Assembly (NCBI RefSeq): GCF_018127925.1
Contig: NZ_CP072347.1
Span: forward strand, 64,501 to 128,500
DNA: 64,000 bases
Direction: 5' to 3'
Source: Prevotella melaninogenica
Lineage (GTDB): Bacteria; Bacteroidota; Bacteroidia; Bacteroidales; Bacteroidaceae
Below are positions 53,748-63,906 of the stretch, piece by piece (position 1 is the stretch's first letter; every line of letters starts with the position of its first letter). The notes beneath the pieces were generated by a model, which did not search any database, had not been told where the DNA came from, and was given only the letters and a program-made list of their open reading frames with translations. The position numbers and the translations under genes were made by a program.

Positions 53748-55804
53748 TAGAAAAGGAACAGATTCTTTTGCTTACACAAGGAGGTTTGAATGTGTTTTCA
53801 CATTTCCTTGGCTTTGAGGTGAACCTTCATCGCAACTTCCGAAGTCCTTTCTATGACGACAGGCGAGCTTCCTGCCATATCTACTACGACAGGAAAACTT
53901 CTTCTTACAAATTCTATGATCATGGAGATACCACCTATTCTGGGGATTGTTTCTGGTTTGTGGCAACCCTCCGTAATTTGAACCTGAAAACAAGTTTTCC
54001 CGAAGTATTGGAAACGATAGTACAAGAACTTGGATTGTATTCTTTATGTGATGGTGAAAAGCATAGCAGCCATATCATGTCAGCATATAAAGAAACTATT
54101 GTTCCCACTCCTAAGGCTGATATAACCAAGTGTACGGAAGAACGTCCATATAGTTTTGAGATACAGCCATTTGACGATGGTCTGCTGAACTATTGGGCGC
54201 ATTACGGCATCCATGAAGATACACTCCGTCGCTTTTGTGTACGGAGTCTTAAGCGCTATGAAAGTGTATCTGCTGAAGACAGGAAGTTTGAACTTTATGG
54301 ATCACCTACGGAACCTATGTTTGCCTATATAGGAAATGGCTATGTAAAGATATACCGACCTCACAGTCCAAAAATCCGCTTTCTTTATGGTGGACGGATG
54401 CCTGCTACTTATTGCTTCGGAATGGAGCAGATTCCTGCCAAAGGAGATATGCTTTTCATTACAGGTGGAGAAAAGGATGTACTCTCATTGTATGCACACG
54501 GCTTCAATGCGATTTGCTTTAACAGTGAAACGGCACAGATACCGACAAGTATCATTGAGAGCCTTCAGCTTCGTTTTAGGCATATAATACTCTTATATGA
54601 TGCGGATGAAACAGGTGTACGGGAGGCACATAAACAGTCTGAACATCTGGTGGAATACAAGGTCTTGAACCTTTCACTTCCGCTAAGTGGTACGAAGTCT
54701 GAAAAAGACATTTCTGATTTCTTTGCCTTAGGCAACGGGGCAAAGGAACTGAAAGAGCTGCTTGCCAAGATGTTCTCAGATCTATATAGCCAAACCATAA
54801 TGATGTTACGTTCCTGTGAGATTGATTATGAGAATCCACCGGACATTTCCAAATCAGTAGTAGCAGTAAACGGTGTGCCACTCGGCACACAGGATAACCT
54901 GTTCTGCATTACCGGAGGTGAGGGTACGGGCAAGAGCAACTATGTGGGTGCCATCCTTGCCGGAGCGTTGGGAGAAAAACGATTGCCGATAGAAAAGACC
55001 TTGGGATTGGAGATCACCGCCAATCCCAAAGGCTTGGCGGTCCTACACTATGACACTGAACAGTCCGAGGCACAGTTGCACAAGAACTTGGGTAAGACAC
55101 TGCGTAGGGCTTCTTTGACGGCAGTACCGGAGTTTTGCCATTCTCTGTACCTTGCCTCTCTGTCTCGTAAGGACAGACTGAACCTTATCCGTGAGAGTAT
55201 GGATTTGTTCCATCACAGGCATGGAGGTATCCATCTCGTGGTGATTGACGGAATAGCCGACTTAATACGTTCTGCCAACGATGAAACGGAAAGTATTGCC
55301 ATTGTGGACGAGCTTTATCGCTTGGCGGGGATTTATAATACCTGTATCATATGCGTGCTACACTTCGTACCGAATGGTATTAAACTCCGTGGGCATATCG
55401 GCTCAGAATTGCAGCGCAAAGCAGCGGGAATTCTTTCCATAGAGAAAGATGATAATCCCGAATACTCGGTCGTAAAAGCATTGAAAGTCCGTGACGGAAG
55501 TCCGTTGGACGTACCGATGATGCTTTTCGGCTGGGATAAGGCTGAGGACATGCACGTCTATCGTGGCGAGAAATCTAAAGAGGACAAGGAAAAGCGCAAG
55601 ACTGATGAACTCATTGCCGTTGTCAAAGAAGCCTTCCGAAATTCTTTCAAGCTCACTTACCAAGAACTTTGTGAGGTTCTGATGCGCGAAATGGAAATCA
55701 AGGACAGAACTGCAAAGAAATACATCGCCTATATGAAAGAACAACGTATCTTGGCACAAGATACCAATGGTAACTATCAAAAAGGAGAACTATGCCGTAC
55801 ATAG
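53744..55804 (+). CDS. Primase/RecA-like helicase of a mobile element
   Basis: 686 residues. The N-terminal part resembles a CHC2-type primase zinc domain but with weak Cys ligands. A Toprim domain shows '[18 protein letters not shown]' (about 237-254) and '[16 protein letters not shown]'. A RecA/DnaB-like ATPase follows with Walker A '[14 protein letters not shown]' (about 388-401) and Walker B '[14 protein letters not shown]' (about 495-508). The C-terminus is a helical DNA-binding-like region. It probably primes and unwinds element DNA during replication or transfer. It overlaps the next gene by 13 bp. Confidence 0.87.
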   Translation: MIEKEQILLLTQGGLNVFSHFLGFEVNLHRNFRSPFYDDRRASCHIYYDRKTSSYKFYDHGDTTYSGDCFWFVATLRNLNLKTSFPEVLETIVQELGLYSLCDGEKHSSHIMSAYKETIVPTPKADITKCTEERPYSFEIQPFDDGLLNYWAHYGIHEDTLRRFCVRSLKRYESVSAEDRKFELYGSPTEPMFAYIGNGYVKIYRPHSPKIRFLYGGRMPATYCFGMEQIPAKGDMLFITGGEKDVLSLYAHGFNAICFNSETAQIPTSIIESLQLRFRHIILLYDADETGVREAHKQSEHLVEYKVLNLSLPLSGTKSEKDISDFFALGNGAKELKELLAKMFSDLYSQTIMMLRSCEIDYENPPDISKSVVAVNGVPLGTQDNLFCITGGEGTGKSNYVGAILAGALGEKRLPIEKTLGLEITANPKGLAVLHYDTEQSEAQLHKNLGKTLRRASLTAVPEFCHSLYLASLSRKDRLNLIRESMDLFHHRHGGIHLVVIDGIADLIRSANDETESIAIVDELYRLAGIYNTCIICVLHFVPNGIKLRGHIGSELQRKAAGILSIEKDDNPEYSVVKALKVRDGSPLDVPMMLFGWDKAEDMHVYRGEKSKEDKEKRKTDELIAVVKEAFRNSFKLTYQELCEVLMREMEIKDRTAKKYIAYMKEQRILAQDTNGNYQKGELCRT

Positions 55805-56100
55805 ATTATAAAACCGAAGACACTTGGCAAAAACGCCTGTTCGACAAGCTGATAAGCGTCGAGGATAAACTCGACCGCCTGCTTGTCCTGCAGGATCAAT
55901 CTGTTGACACAACCGTCCATCCTCCCCTGAAACCCGAATACTTGGATATCATAGATGTATCCAAGATACTCAAAGTGGAGCAAAAGACCATATATAATTG
56001 GGTGTGGGCAGGAAAAATTCCCTATCTCAAAGCCAATGGCAGGTTACTTTTCCTTCGGGAAGAAATTGATGAAATGGTACGAAAGCGAGATGGTTGGTAA
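55792..56100 (+). CDS. Excisionase-type helix-turn-helix protein
   Basis: 102 residues. The C-terminal half is an excisionase/MerR-like domain: '[46 protein letters not shown]'. The N-terminus is a short coiled coil. It is the last gene of the four-gene operon. Proteins like it direct excision by bending DNA next to a recombinase; no recombinase lies in this segment. Confidence 0.85.
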   Translation: MPYIDYKTEDTWQKRLFDKLISVEDKLDRLLVLQDQSVDTTVHPPLKPEYLDIIDVSKILKVEQKTIYNWVWAGKIPYLKANGRLLFLREEIDEMVRKRDGW

Positions 56101-56121
56101 CGAAAGACGGTATAATAATAA

Positions 56122-56164
56122 GTTAGATTTTGGCAATATATTTGTTTTATTGCCAAAATCTAAC
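56122..56164. promoter_or_regulatory. 43-bp palindrome overlapping the abiE promoter
   Basis: Perfect 17-bp arms GTTAGATTTTGGCAATA (56122-56138) and complement (56148-56164). The -33 TTTG (56141-56144) is in its loop and the -7 TATCTTTG (56165-56172) directly abuts it, 20 bases apart. This is the arrangement expected for an AbiEi operator. Confidence 0.75.
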
Positions 56165-56169
56165 TATCT

Positions 56170-56907
56170 TTGCATCGGACCATTAATGCTAGCAGAATGA
56201 ATGTCAGTAATATCATTGTAGATTTTGCAAACACCAACAAGGAATTCAGAACGAATGACTTGTCTGAGTATCTTTCTGGGAAGATTGAACTTTCCAAGAA
56301 GATGTTGTCTTGGCATTTACGCAAGTTGTTGGACGAAAAAAAAATATTCAGAATAAGCAAAGGAGTATATACAACAACCCCAAAAAACATTTTCCATCCT
56401 GTTCCTAATGCTCACTCCATTCGGTTGTATAAGAAATTAAAAGCGGTATATCCCTTATTGGACTTTTGTGTCTATAATGGTGAAATACTGTCTGACTTGC
56501 AGCATCACCTGTCGTATAACAACAATATCTATATAGAAACGGAGCGTGATGCCACTGAAACCATTTTCCACTTTGTACAGGATATGCACGAACGCAGTTT
56601 CCTTTCGCCAAAGGAGGATATTATGTCCGATTATATCCGGTTGGACAAAAGATCCTTTATTGTGAAGCCTCTTGTTTCAGAATCGCCCATACAGGAAGTA
56701 AACGGTATCAATGTACCAACAATAGAGAAACTCTTAGTTGATATCCAATGTGACAGGGATTTCTTCTACCTGCAAGGACAAGAGTCCTTGTACATGATGC
56801 AGAATGCCTTTGCCAACTATAATGTGAATATAGGAATGTTACTGCGTTATGCCTCACGGCGCAATATTAAACCGCAAATAGAAAAATATATCAAGGAATT
56901 TGTATGA
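56170..56907 (+). CDS. abiEi: AbiEi antitoxin (type IV toxin-antitoxin)
   Basis: 245 residues from the frame start at 56170; the ATG at 56197 ('MNVSNIIVDFANTNKEF') is the likelier start, since 56170 lies within the -7 box. An N-terminal winged helix ('FRTNDLSEYLSG...LSWHLRKLLDEKKIFRISKGVYTT') binds the operator, and the C-terminal antitoxin domain has 'IEKLLVDIQCDRDFFYLQGQE'. AbiEi neutralises the toxin without binding it and represses its own operon. It overlaps abiEii by 4 bp (ATGA). Confidence 0.85.
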   Translation: MHRTINASRMNVSNIIVDFANTNKEFRTNDLSEYLSGKIELSKKMLSWHLRKLLDEKKIFRISKGVYTTTPKNIFHPVPNAHSIRLYKKLKAVYPLLDFCVYNGEILSDLQHHLSYNNNIYIETERDATETIFHFVQDMHERSFLSPKEDIMSDYIRLDKRSFIVKPLVSESPIQEVNGINVPTIEKLLVDIQCDRDFFYLQGQESLYMMQNAFANYNVNIGMLLRYASRRNIKPQIEKYIKEFV

Positions 56908-57971
56908 TCAAGAAGAAATGTATGACTGCAGAATGGATAAAGGCCATATCTGTTCGTAACAAATATAAAGACCTGAATCTGATAGAGAAAGTTATTAGGG
57001 CAATGTCGCTCTTGGAGATGCTGAAATTGTCCGGTTGCCCTTTCTGTTTCAAGGGTGGTTCGGCTCTGATGCTTATTTTGGGAGAATCTGCCCATCGACT
57101 ATCCATAGACATTGACATTATCTGTCCACCAGGTACGGATATTGAGCCATATCTGAAAGATATAGAAAAGTTCGGTTTTATATCCAAAACTCTTGAAGAG
57201 CGGCAGCAGAGAGACACGAATATTCCAAAGAGTCACTCGAAATTCTTTTATCACATAGCTTATAAGAACGATGATAAACCTGCATATATACTGCTTGATG
57301 TCCTGTACGAGGATTTACAATATCATGCTACCGAAGAAGTCGAGATTAAAGGTCCTTTTATAGAATTGGACAATGAGCCATTGATGGTAACTGTGCCCTC
57401 TGCTGATGATATTCTCGGTGATAAACTTACGGCATTTGCCCCCAATACCTCAGGCATTCCTTATATCAAGGGAGGTAGAGACCGCTCATTGGAAATTATC
57501 AAGCAGCTATACGATGTAGGTAGGCTGTTTGAACATGCCGATAACTTTCAGCACATTAAGGATATTTTCACCCAAATAGGGAAAATCGAATTGCAATATC
57601 GGGGCTTACCCGCTGAACTGTCACTCATTTATGAGGATATTAGGGAGACCGCCTTGTGTCTGGCTACCAGAGGGCAAAAGGGTAAAGGTGATTTCAATAT
57701 GCTGCAAAGTGGTATTAAGAAAATAGACGGCTACATCTATAAGGGGAAATATCGCATAGAAGAAGCTATCGTAGATTCGGCTCGTGCGGCTTATCTTGCT
57801 ACCTCAATAGAGAAATCAAGCACGAGAATTGAGAAATACGATGGAAATCTAAACACCATACTTGCCATGGAATTGTCTCCTTCCGTCAATAATAAACTCA
57901 ACAAATTGAAGAAAGTACTACCTGAAGCTTTCTTCTATTGGGTCAAGACGAGCGAACTATTACAAAAATAA
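56904..57971 (+). CDS. abiEii: AbiEii nucleotidyltransferase toxin
   Basis: 355 residues. The DUF1814/nucleotidyltransferase motifs are clear: 'CFKGGSALMLILGESAHRLSIDIDIICP' (GGS and the DxD pair), 'LLDVLYEDL' and 'SADDILGDKLTAFAPNT'. AbiEii toxins transfer nucleotides, for related MenT3 to tRNA, and stop growth of phage-infected cells. Length and motifs suggest a working toxin. A second copy of the promoter palindrome lies 3 bp after its stop codon. Confidence 0.9.
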   Translation: MIKKKCMTAEWIKAISVRNKYKDLNLIEKVIRAMSLLEMLKLSGCPFCFKGGSALMLILGESAHRLSIDIDIICPPGTDIEPYLKDIEKFGFISKTLEERQQRDTNIPKSHSKFFYHIAYKNDDKPAYILLDVLYEDLQYHATEEVEIKGPFIELDNEPLMVTVPSADDILGDKLTAFAPNTSGIPYIKGGRDRSLEIIKQLYDVGRLFEHADNFQHIKDIFTQIGKIELQYRGLPAELSLIYEDIRETALCLATRGQKGKGDFNMLQSGIKKIDGYIYKGKYRIEEAIVDSARAAYLATSIEKSSTRIEKYDGNLNTILAMELSPSVNNKLNKLKKVLPEAFFYWVKTSELLQK

Positions 57972-57974
57972 TCA

Positions 57975-58017
57975 GTTAGATTTTGGCAACAAACAAGTAT
58001 TATTGCCAAAATCTAAC
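57975..58017. repeat. Second 43-bp palindrome, downstream of abiEii
   Basis: It has the same arms as at 56122-56164 (15 of 17 base pairs retained) and the same total length of 43 bp. It may serve as the terminator, a second AbiEi site, or the edge of a mobile cassette. Confidence 0.7.
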
Positions 58018-58049
58018 CAGCTCGATAAATAATTACAAATACACTTCCA

Positions 58050-59797
58050 TTAGTGTCTCCACTTGGGTCTGAAACTCTGTAACCGGCTATCCTCTTCTTT
58101 ATTTTGGATAGGGTTATTCTCATTTTTTATTTTGGCAGAGTAGTTGTTGTTGGATAAATCTTTTCTTTGCTTTATTTCCTCTTTTTCTTCCTTTTCTTCA
58201 TCAGGTGGAGTAAGGGTAAGCGCAATCTTTCTGTCCAATTCAGCAGTTTCACTTTTAAGTGAGCGAAGCTCGTCCTCTTTCTTCCAAGAACTGTTAGCAA
58301 TGTTAGTATAAACATCTTTATTTGCAACAACCTTTGCCATTTCCTTCTCATGCGACTCTATTACCTTTGGAATACGTTCCAAAGCATTAACGAAGTTCTG
58401 GCAGGCAAGTTTCGGGTCTGTTGCCAACTTACCGTTATTGTAAGTGTAGTAGATAGACTCCTGCCCTTTCACAAAGAAGCGGTTCACCGAGTAGTCGAAC
58501 AAGTCCTTGGAAGTGCTCTCTGTCTTGACCATGATGGAAAACCCATAAATCTCACCGATTTTGTTGTACTCTCCTTTGGTGCGTGCCTTCTCGTCTATCT
58601 CCTGCAAGCGTGCAGCAATGACCTTGATATCGGTGCTGTCTTCCACACCTTTGATTGTCAGTTTATTTATAGGTGTACCTTCATCATTACGCTCCACACG
58701 CTGCTCAAATAGAGCCAGGTCTGACTGTGCCTCTTTGATTTTGTCCGTATGGAAGGATACCGAACTCTCAATCTCAGCCAACTTGCCCGTTGCCGCGTCA
58801 CGCTCCCGAAGAAAGTTCTTGCGCTCTGATTCCAAGGTGGTAATCTTCTTATCCAATCTTGCTTTCTCCAAAAGGTCGGTATTGCCAGAAAGCACCGCTA
58901 CGTATTCTGAGAAGTTCATGCCGCTGTCCTCATCCATTGAACCCTCATCGATGGTGCGACTGCCAAGCGTGTTTGTCTTCAGCTGATTGATGAAAAGCTG
59001 CTTATTATGCAGCAGGTTAAACTTGTAGCTATCCAAGGAACGTTCCACGGCATAGATAATCACATCAACCTTGTTGTCCGCAAACTCTTTGGCGATAAGG
59101 TTTCCCTTGCGCACGGCTCGTCCGTTGCGCTGCTCCAAGTCTGATGGGCGCCAAGGCGTGTCTAAATGATGGACCGCAACGGCACGTTGCTGGGCATTCA
59201 CACCAGTACCCAACATAGAGGTAGAACCGAAGATAATGCGAATGTCACCACGGTTCATGGCATCTACCATCGCTTTCTTGGCCTTCTCGTTCTTGCATTC
59301 TTGAATGAAGCGTATCTCGTAGGACGGGATATGATAGTCTTCTACCAGCTTACGCTTGATTTCCGAATAGACATTGAAGTCTCCGCCGGACTTATAAGTA
59401 CCTAAATCAGAGAAAACGAACTGCGTTCCTTTCTGTGCATCGAACTTTTGGTAATAGTCATTGAGCATCTTGGCACAGTGACTTGCCTTGTTGTCGATAT
59501 GATCTGAGTACCCATTTTCATCTATCATGCGTAAATCAAGGCTCATCTTGCGGGCGTAGTCCGTTGCAATAAGCATCTTTGCCTTTTCCTCGCTCTCACT
59601 CAGAGGTGCTCGTCCTAAGATCGTGGCATCACCACTTTTGGCAAACTCCATCAGCTTGCCGATAAAAACTTCCTGCTCGGGTGTTGGCGGTATATTGTGC
59701 AGTATCTCATTCTTCTCCGGTCTGTCGATACCGATGTCTTTGGCGGTACGAAAATCGCAAATCTCCGCATAAAAGTAATGGGGGTGAATGTAATCGA
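58050..59797 (-). pseudogene. 3' part of a giant helicase/methylase gene
   Basis: About 582 codons, open from about 59797, where an in-frame stop marks the break; the first ATG (59651) is internal. It has the C-terminal SF2 helicase half: '[48 protein letters not shown]' (motifs V and VI), then long coiled coil and a low-complexity tail. Intact relatives on Bacteroidetes elements are about 1,900 residues with an N-terminal DNA methylase-like and helicase domain, all missing here. It has probably been cut off by recombination or a transposon. Confidence 0.85.
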
Positions 59798-60042
59798 CTG
59801 ATTACTAATAAAAAGCAGAATATATAATCTGATAAGGTGAACGACTAAGAAACGAGCGAGTTTCTTTCCCTTTCTTTATTCTGCAAAGTCTCAAAGAACT
59901 CTCTGTTTGATGTTGCAAAGATAGCGATATAATTCATATAAGCAAAGTATTTACGTTGTTTTTTCAATGAAAATCAACCTTAGACATTTCTAATTCTATA
60001 AAATCGCCATTTTAAGGTATTGCATATATCTATGAACAATGG

Positions 60043-60050
60043 TAATTTTG
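60043..60050 (+). promoter_or_regulatory. -7 box next to the TonB-receptor start
   Basis: TAATTTTG lies four bases before the ATG at 60055, implying a leaderless mRNA, as for 657-664 and 7628-7635. Confidence 0.55.
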
Positions 60051-60054
60051 CAAA

Positions 60055-61776
60055 ATGATAATCAAAAGATTTCTTTTAATCTTCATCATTCTACTTCTGC
60101 TGTTTCCCACTGCTAATGCTACTATTTTGAATTTAGTTGTGGGTGATACTATATACCCTACTCGAAAACATGTTTCTTCATTACATAAAACGATAGAACT
60201 CGATGAAGTTCAAGTTATTGGACAGCGGAAATTGTTTTCCATAAGAAAAGACACCACGTTTATCAATACTGATTGCCTTCGAGTAAGGAAAGGTGCTAAC
60301 TTGGAAGACTTAATCAGGAATATTCCGGGCATGGAATACGACAAGGCGAACAGGCAACTATCATTCAAAGGAAAGCCATTGAACGGCGTAAACATCAATG
60401 GCGAGACCTTTATGGGCAACGACATTATCGCAGCGTTGGAGAATATGCCAACCGATGCAGTGGAACTACTGAAACTGTATGACATGCTCAGCGCATTGGA
60501 GAAAATGACGGGAGTAGATGATGGTGCCGACAATTATGTGCTGGACATCAAGACCAAATCTACCTACAATGGCAGCCTGACAGGAACACTAACGGCTGAA
60601 CACGGCAATCGCGACAGACGCAGGGATGAGGTACAGGGCAATCTATTCAATGCCGATGGCGAAAACACCTCGCTGACTTTGCGCTCTGACAATCTTAGTA
60701 ATATGAACATTGGGGGAAACAATTTCCAAAACATATTGTCGGGCAATATCGTGAAGAAATTTGGTAAGAAAATTACGCTCAATGCAAGCCTCTCACTCAA
60801 TGCCTTCCACAATGGAAGCGAGAATCATGACTATGATGAGCAATATCTTTCATCGGGAACAAAATATCGGGAATCAATGCTGCTTTCCTTGAGCAAGAAT
60901 CACAGTAATGCCGCAAACATAAATCTGCAGTATAACATAGACAAAAAGACTTTGCTGAATATAAGTGCAAATGGAAACTTCGGACGGTCAGACAACCTGA
61001 CTGACAACACAACATACCTATATGAGCGCAATACGGCTGCGGACACGCTGACCTCGGGAACGCTGCGAAATAACACAAAAAGCAATGGAAAGAATTACCA
61101 TGTATCTGCCGACCTCACACGGCGGATTGGCAAGGCTGGGGCATCATTTACCGTGAAGGCGACACTTGGCGGTAACTCGAATGAAACTAATAATACCAGC
61201 CTTTCACTGACGAAATTCCACCACCTGCGCAACGCTGTGGGCGGAGATTCACTACTGTTGCGCAATCTTTGCCAACAACTGCCCACCCTGCGCAACGAAA
61301 GCAGAATATCATTGCAATATACCCATCCTTTTGGCAAACAGTTGAAATTGCAGACAGGGTACGGACTGCATCACGAAGAGGATAGAAACACAAGCAACAC
61401 TTACGACTATACTATACCGAATAGACCATACATAGATAGCCTAAGTTATGAGAACACACTATCTATATGTGGGCAGGAACTCACCCTGAGAATGGATTAT
61501 AAGGGTAAGCAATGGAAGATAAACAGTGGCATTGATGTAGAATGGCAACGCAGGAATATCTGCCGGCAACACAATTCGGAAACAGTGGACTATACAGTCA
61601 AGGCTACGGAATACAAGCCCAAGTTCGGCGCAAAGTGGAACAACGGAAAAATAGAAGTTGAACTGCGTTATAACGGAAACACACAACAGCCTTCCATACA
61701 GGCTTTGCTGACACTTGATGACAAGAGGCACATAACAAACAAATTGGCAATAGAGCCGGTGAAGTACTTCTATTGA
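60055..61776 (+). pseudogene. TonB-dependent receptor, 3'-truncated
   Basis: 573 codons. A signal peptide (about 1-23) and a plug domain are seen ('ELDEVQVIGQRKLFSIRKDTTFINTDCL', 'GANLEDLIRNIPGMEYD', 'NGVNINGETFMGNDIIAALENMP'), then part of an outer-membrane beta barrel. The frame ends 'NKLAIEPVKYFY' with no terminal barrel strand; family members have about 200-300 more residues. The break at about 61770 coincides with the start of the erm(F)/IS4351 segment, so the receptor was interrupted by that insertion. Confidence 0.82.
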
Positions 61777-61925
61777 ACTTTTGTGCAATGTTGAAGATTA
61801 GTAATTCTATTCAACATTTGTGCTAAAAGTCGGCTCCATCGCCAATTTGCCAGCCGTTATGCGGCAGCTTAAAAAAAGACGACACCAAACCAAAAAAATC
61901 ATCTTGACAACCACCCGACTTTGAA

Positions 61926-62726
61926 CTACGAAGGATGAAATTTTTCAGGGACAACTTCCAGCATTTCCAAAAAACAGTTTAACCATTGACTTGGAGACAA
62001 ACAAACAATTTGAGCATTAAGGTTTAAACCGAATTTTTCCGAAATTGACCTGACCTGACTTTTCCTGAAAATCGACTTTAAAGCTGTTTTTACAGATAAA
62101 TCAGGTTTCTCTAACAGACAGGAAATAAATGCTAAGTATTTGGCTTTAAACTTAAAATCAAAAAATAAGTGTTTTCTTTTAATGTTTAACAGGGCTGATT
62201 TGACAGTTGGCGGTGGCAAGAAACTTTCAGGACCTACCTCATAGACAAGTTTCAAATCAAAAAAAGTATGATAGAAAACGGTATATGGATTGTAAAGCTT
62301 CCTCGAAAATAACTTTTGTGTAGGTTCTAATTGAAGGATAATGGAACCTCCCAGAAAATTTCCAAGACTCTCAAACATCAGGATTTTGAAAATATCGGAA
62401 GTAATGCCATAAGGAATATTTGACACCACTTTGAAAGGAAATTTCGGAACTGCAAAATTCCTAAAATCACAACCGACAACTTGAACATTTCGGGCATCAG
62501 AAAATAATTTTCGTAAATGTTCAACCAAAGCTGTGTCGTTTTCAATAGCAACAACATTGTTGGCGATTTTTAATAAATGAACAGTAAGAAACCCCTTGCC
62601 TGCCCCAATATCTAAAACCGTATCCTGATTACTTATATTTGCTTGTCTTATTGCATCTTTTATTAGCACTTTATCAATAGTAAAGTGCTGACCCGTAAAA
62701 CGAACGGGCAATTTCTTTTTTGTCAT
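61926..62726 (-). CDS. erm(F): 23S rRNA adenine N6-methyltransferase ErmF
   Basis: 266 residues, start 'MTKKKLPVRFTGQHFTIDKV'. The rRNA dimethylase motifs are seen: 'VLDIGAGKGFLTVHLL' (SAM site), 'VVAIENDTAL', 'VVGCDFRNF' and 'VVSNIPYGI' (NIPY). The length and sequence agree with ErmF as I remember it, apart from a few substitutions such as SIILQ and ISCLLE. The enzyme methylates A2058 of 23S rRNA and gives macrolide-lincosamide-streptogramin B resistance. In Tn4351 the adjoining IS4351 supplies its promoter, and the same arrangement is present here. Confidence 0.96.
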   Translation of the reverse strand: MTKKKLPVRFTGQHFTIDKVLIKDAIRQANISNQDTVLDIGAGKGFLTVHLLKIANNVVAIENDTALVEHLRKLFSDARNVQVVGCDFRNFAVPKFPFKVVSNIPYGITSDIFKILMFESLGNFLGGSIILQLEPTQKLFSRKLYNPYTVFYHTFFDLKLVYEVGPESFLPPPTVKSALLNIKRKHLFFDFKFKAKYLAFISCLLEKPDLSVKTALKSIFRKSQVRSISEKFGLNLNAQIVCLSPSQWLNCFLEMLEVVPEKFHPS

Positions 62727-62755
62727 TAGTAACTTCTTACAGGTGAATACTTCTT

Positions 62756-63905
62756 GAGTTCAACTTATAAATGCAACTTTTTGGGTGCGGATAATAAGCA
62801 ATAAAAACATTTATTTTTCAGAGAGGAAAGAGAGACAATGTCCCCCTTTCTCTCACTCTGAATGGATAAAGTTTGCTATCTTTGCTTTAATTGTCCGTCC
62901 AAAGAAAAAAAAGTTGCAGATGAGCAAACATATAACCGAGGAACAAAGGTATGCAATTTTCTATGATGTTGCAAATACCGATGAGCAAAAAAGCAATAGC
63001 GGAAGCTATCGGAGTAGATAAAAGCACTGTTTACAGGGAGATAAAGCGCAATTGCGACGCCCGAAGTGGTAGCTATAGCATGGAGCTTGCCCAGCGAAAA
63101 GCAGACAGGCGCAAGCAGCAAAAACATCGCAAGGAAGTGCTTACACCGGCAATGAGAAAACGGATAATAAAGCTGTTGAAGAAAGGATTCAGCCCGGAGC
63201 AGATTGTCGGCAGGAGCCGCTTGGAGGGAATTGCGATGGTATCTCACGAAACGATATATCGCTGGATTTGGGAGGATAAGCGGCGGGGTGGCAAACTGCA
63301 CAAATATCTTCGCAGACAAGGTCGCAGGTATGCCAAACGTGGTTCTAAAAATGCAGGGCGAGGATTTATCCCAGGCAGGGTGGATATTGATGAGCGTCCC
63401 GAGATAGTGGAACTGAAGGAGAGATTTGGTGATTTAGAGATAGATACAATTATTGGTAAGAACCACAAAGGTGCCATTCTTACCATTAACGACAGAGCAA
63501 CAAGCAGGGTCTGGATACGCAAGTTGTCGGGAAAAGAAGCCATCCCGGTAGCTAAGATTGCAGTATGGGCACTGCGGAAAGTGAAAAACTTAATACACAC
63601 AATTACGGCTGACAATGGAAAGGAGTTTGCAAAGCACGAGGAAATTGCGCAAAAATTGGAAATAAAATTCTATTTTTGCAAACCATACCACTCATGGGAA
63701 CGTGGTGCCAATGAAAACACCAACGGGCTTATCAGGCAGTATATCCCAAAGGGTAAGGACTTTAGTGAAGTAACCAACAAACAGATTAAGTGGATTGAAA
63801 ATAAACTCAATAATCGACCTCGTAAAAGACTTGGATACCTCACGCCAAACGAAAAATTTAAACAAATTATTAATCAGAATTCTGTTGCATTTGCAAGTTG
63901 AATTC
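62756..63905 (+). mobile_element. IS4351 (IS30 family)
   Basis: About 1150 bp between imperfect inverted repeats GTTCAACTTATAAATGCAAC (left) and ATTCAACTTGCAAATGCAAC read inward from the right; the exact ends are approximate. It carries the IS30-type transposase with a one-base frameshift. It lies upstream of erm(F) on the opposite strand, as in Tn4351. A TATCTTTG -7 box (62877-62884) serves the transposase gene. Confidence 0.85.
62920..63901 (+). pseudogene. IS4351 transposase with +1 T frameshift
   Basis: The normal frame starts at 62920 ('MSKHITEEQRYAI') and then goes out of frame at TTTT (62957-62960); the rest ('SMMLQIPMSKKAIAEAIGVDKST') is in the next frame. Removing one T leaves exactly 327 codons (326 residues), the IS4351 length. 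The IS30 motifs are intact: N-terminal helix-turn-helix and DDE residues in 'GDLEIDTIIGKNHKG', 'HTITADNGKEFAKHE' and 'WERGANENTNGLIRQYIP'. A shorter product from an internal ATG (62951) is possible. Confidence 0.88.
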
Positions 63906-63906
63906 A

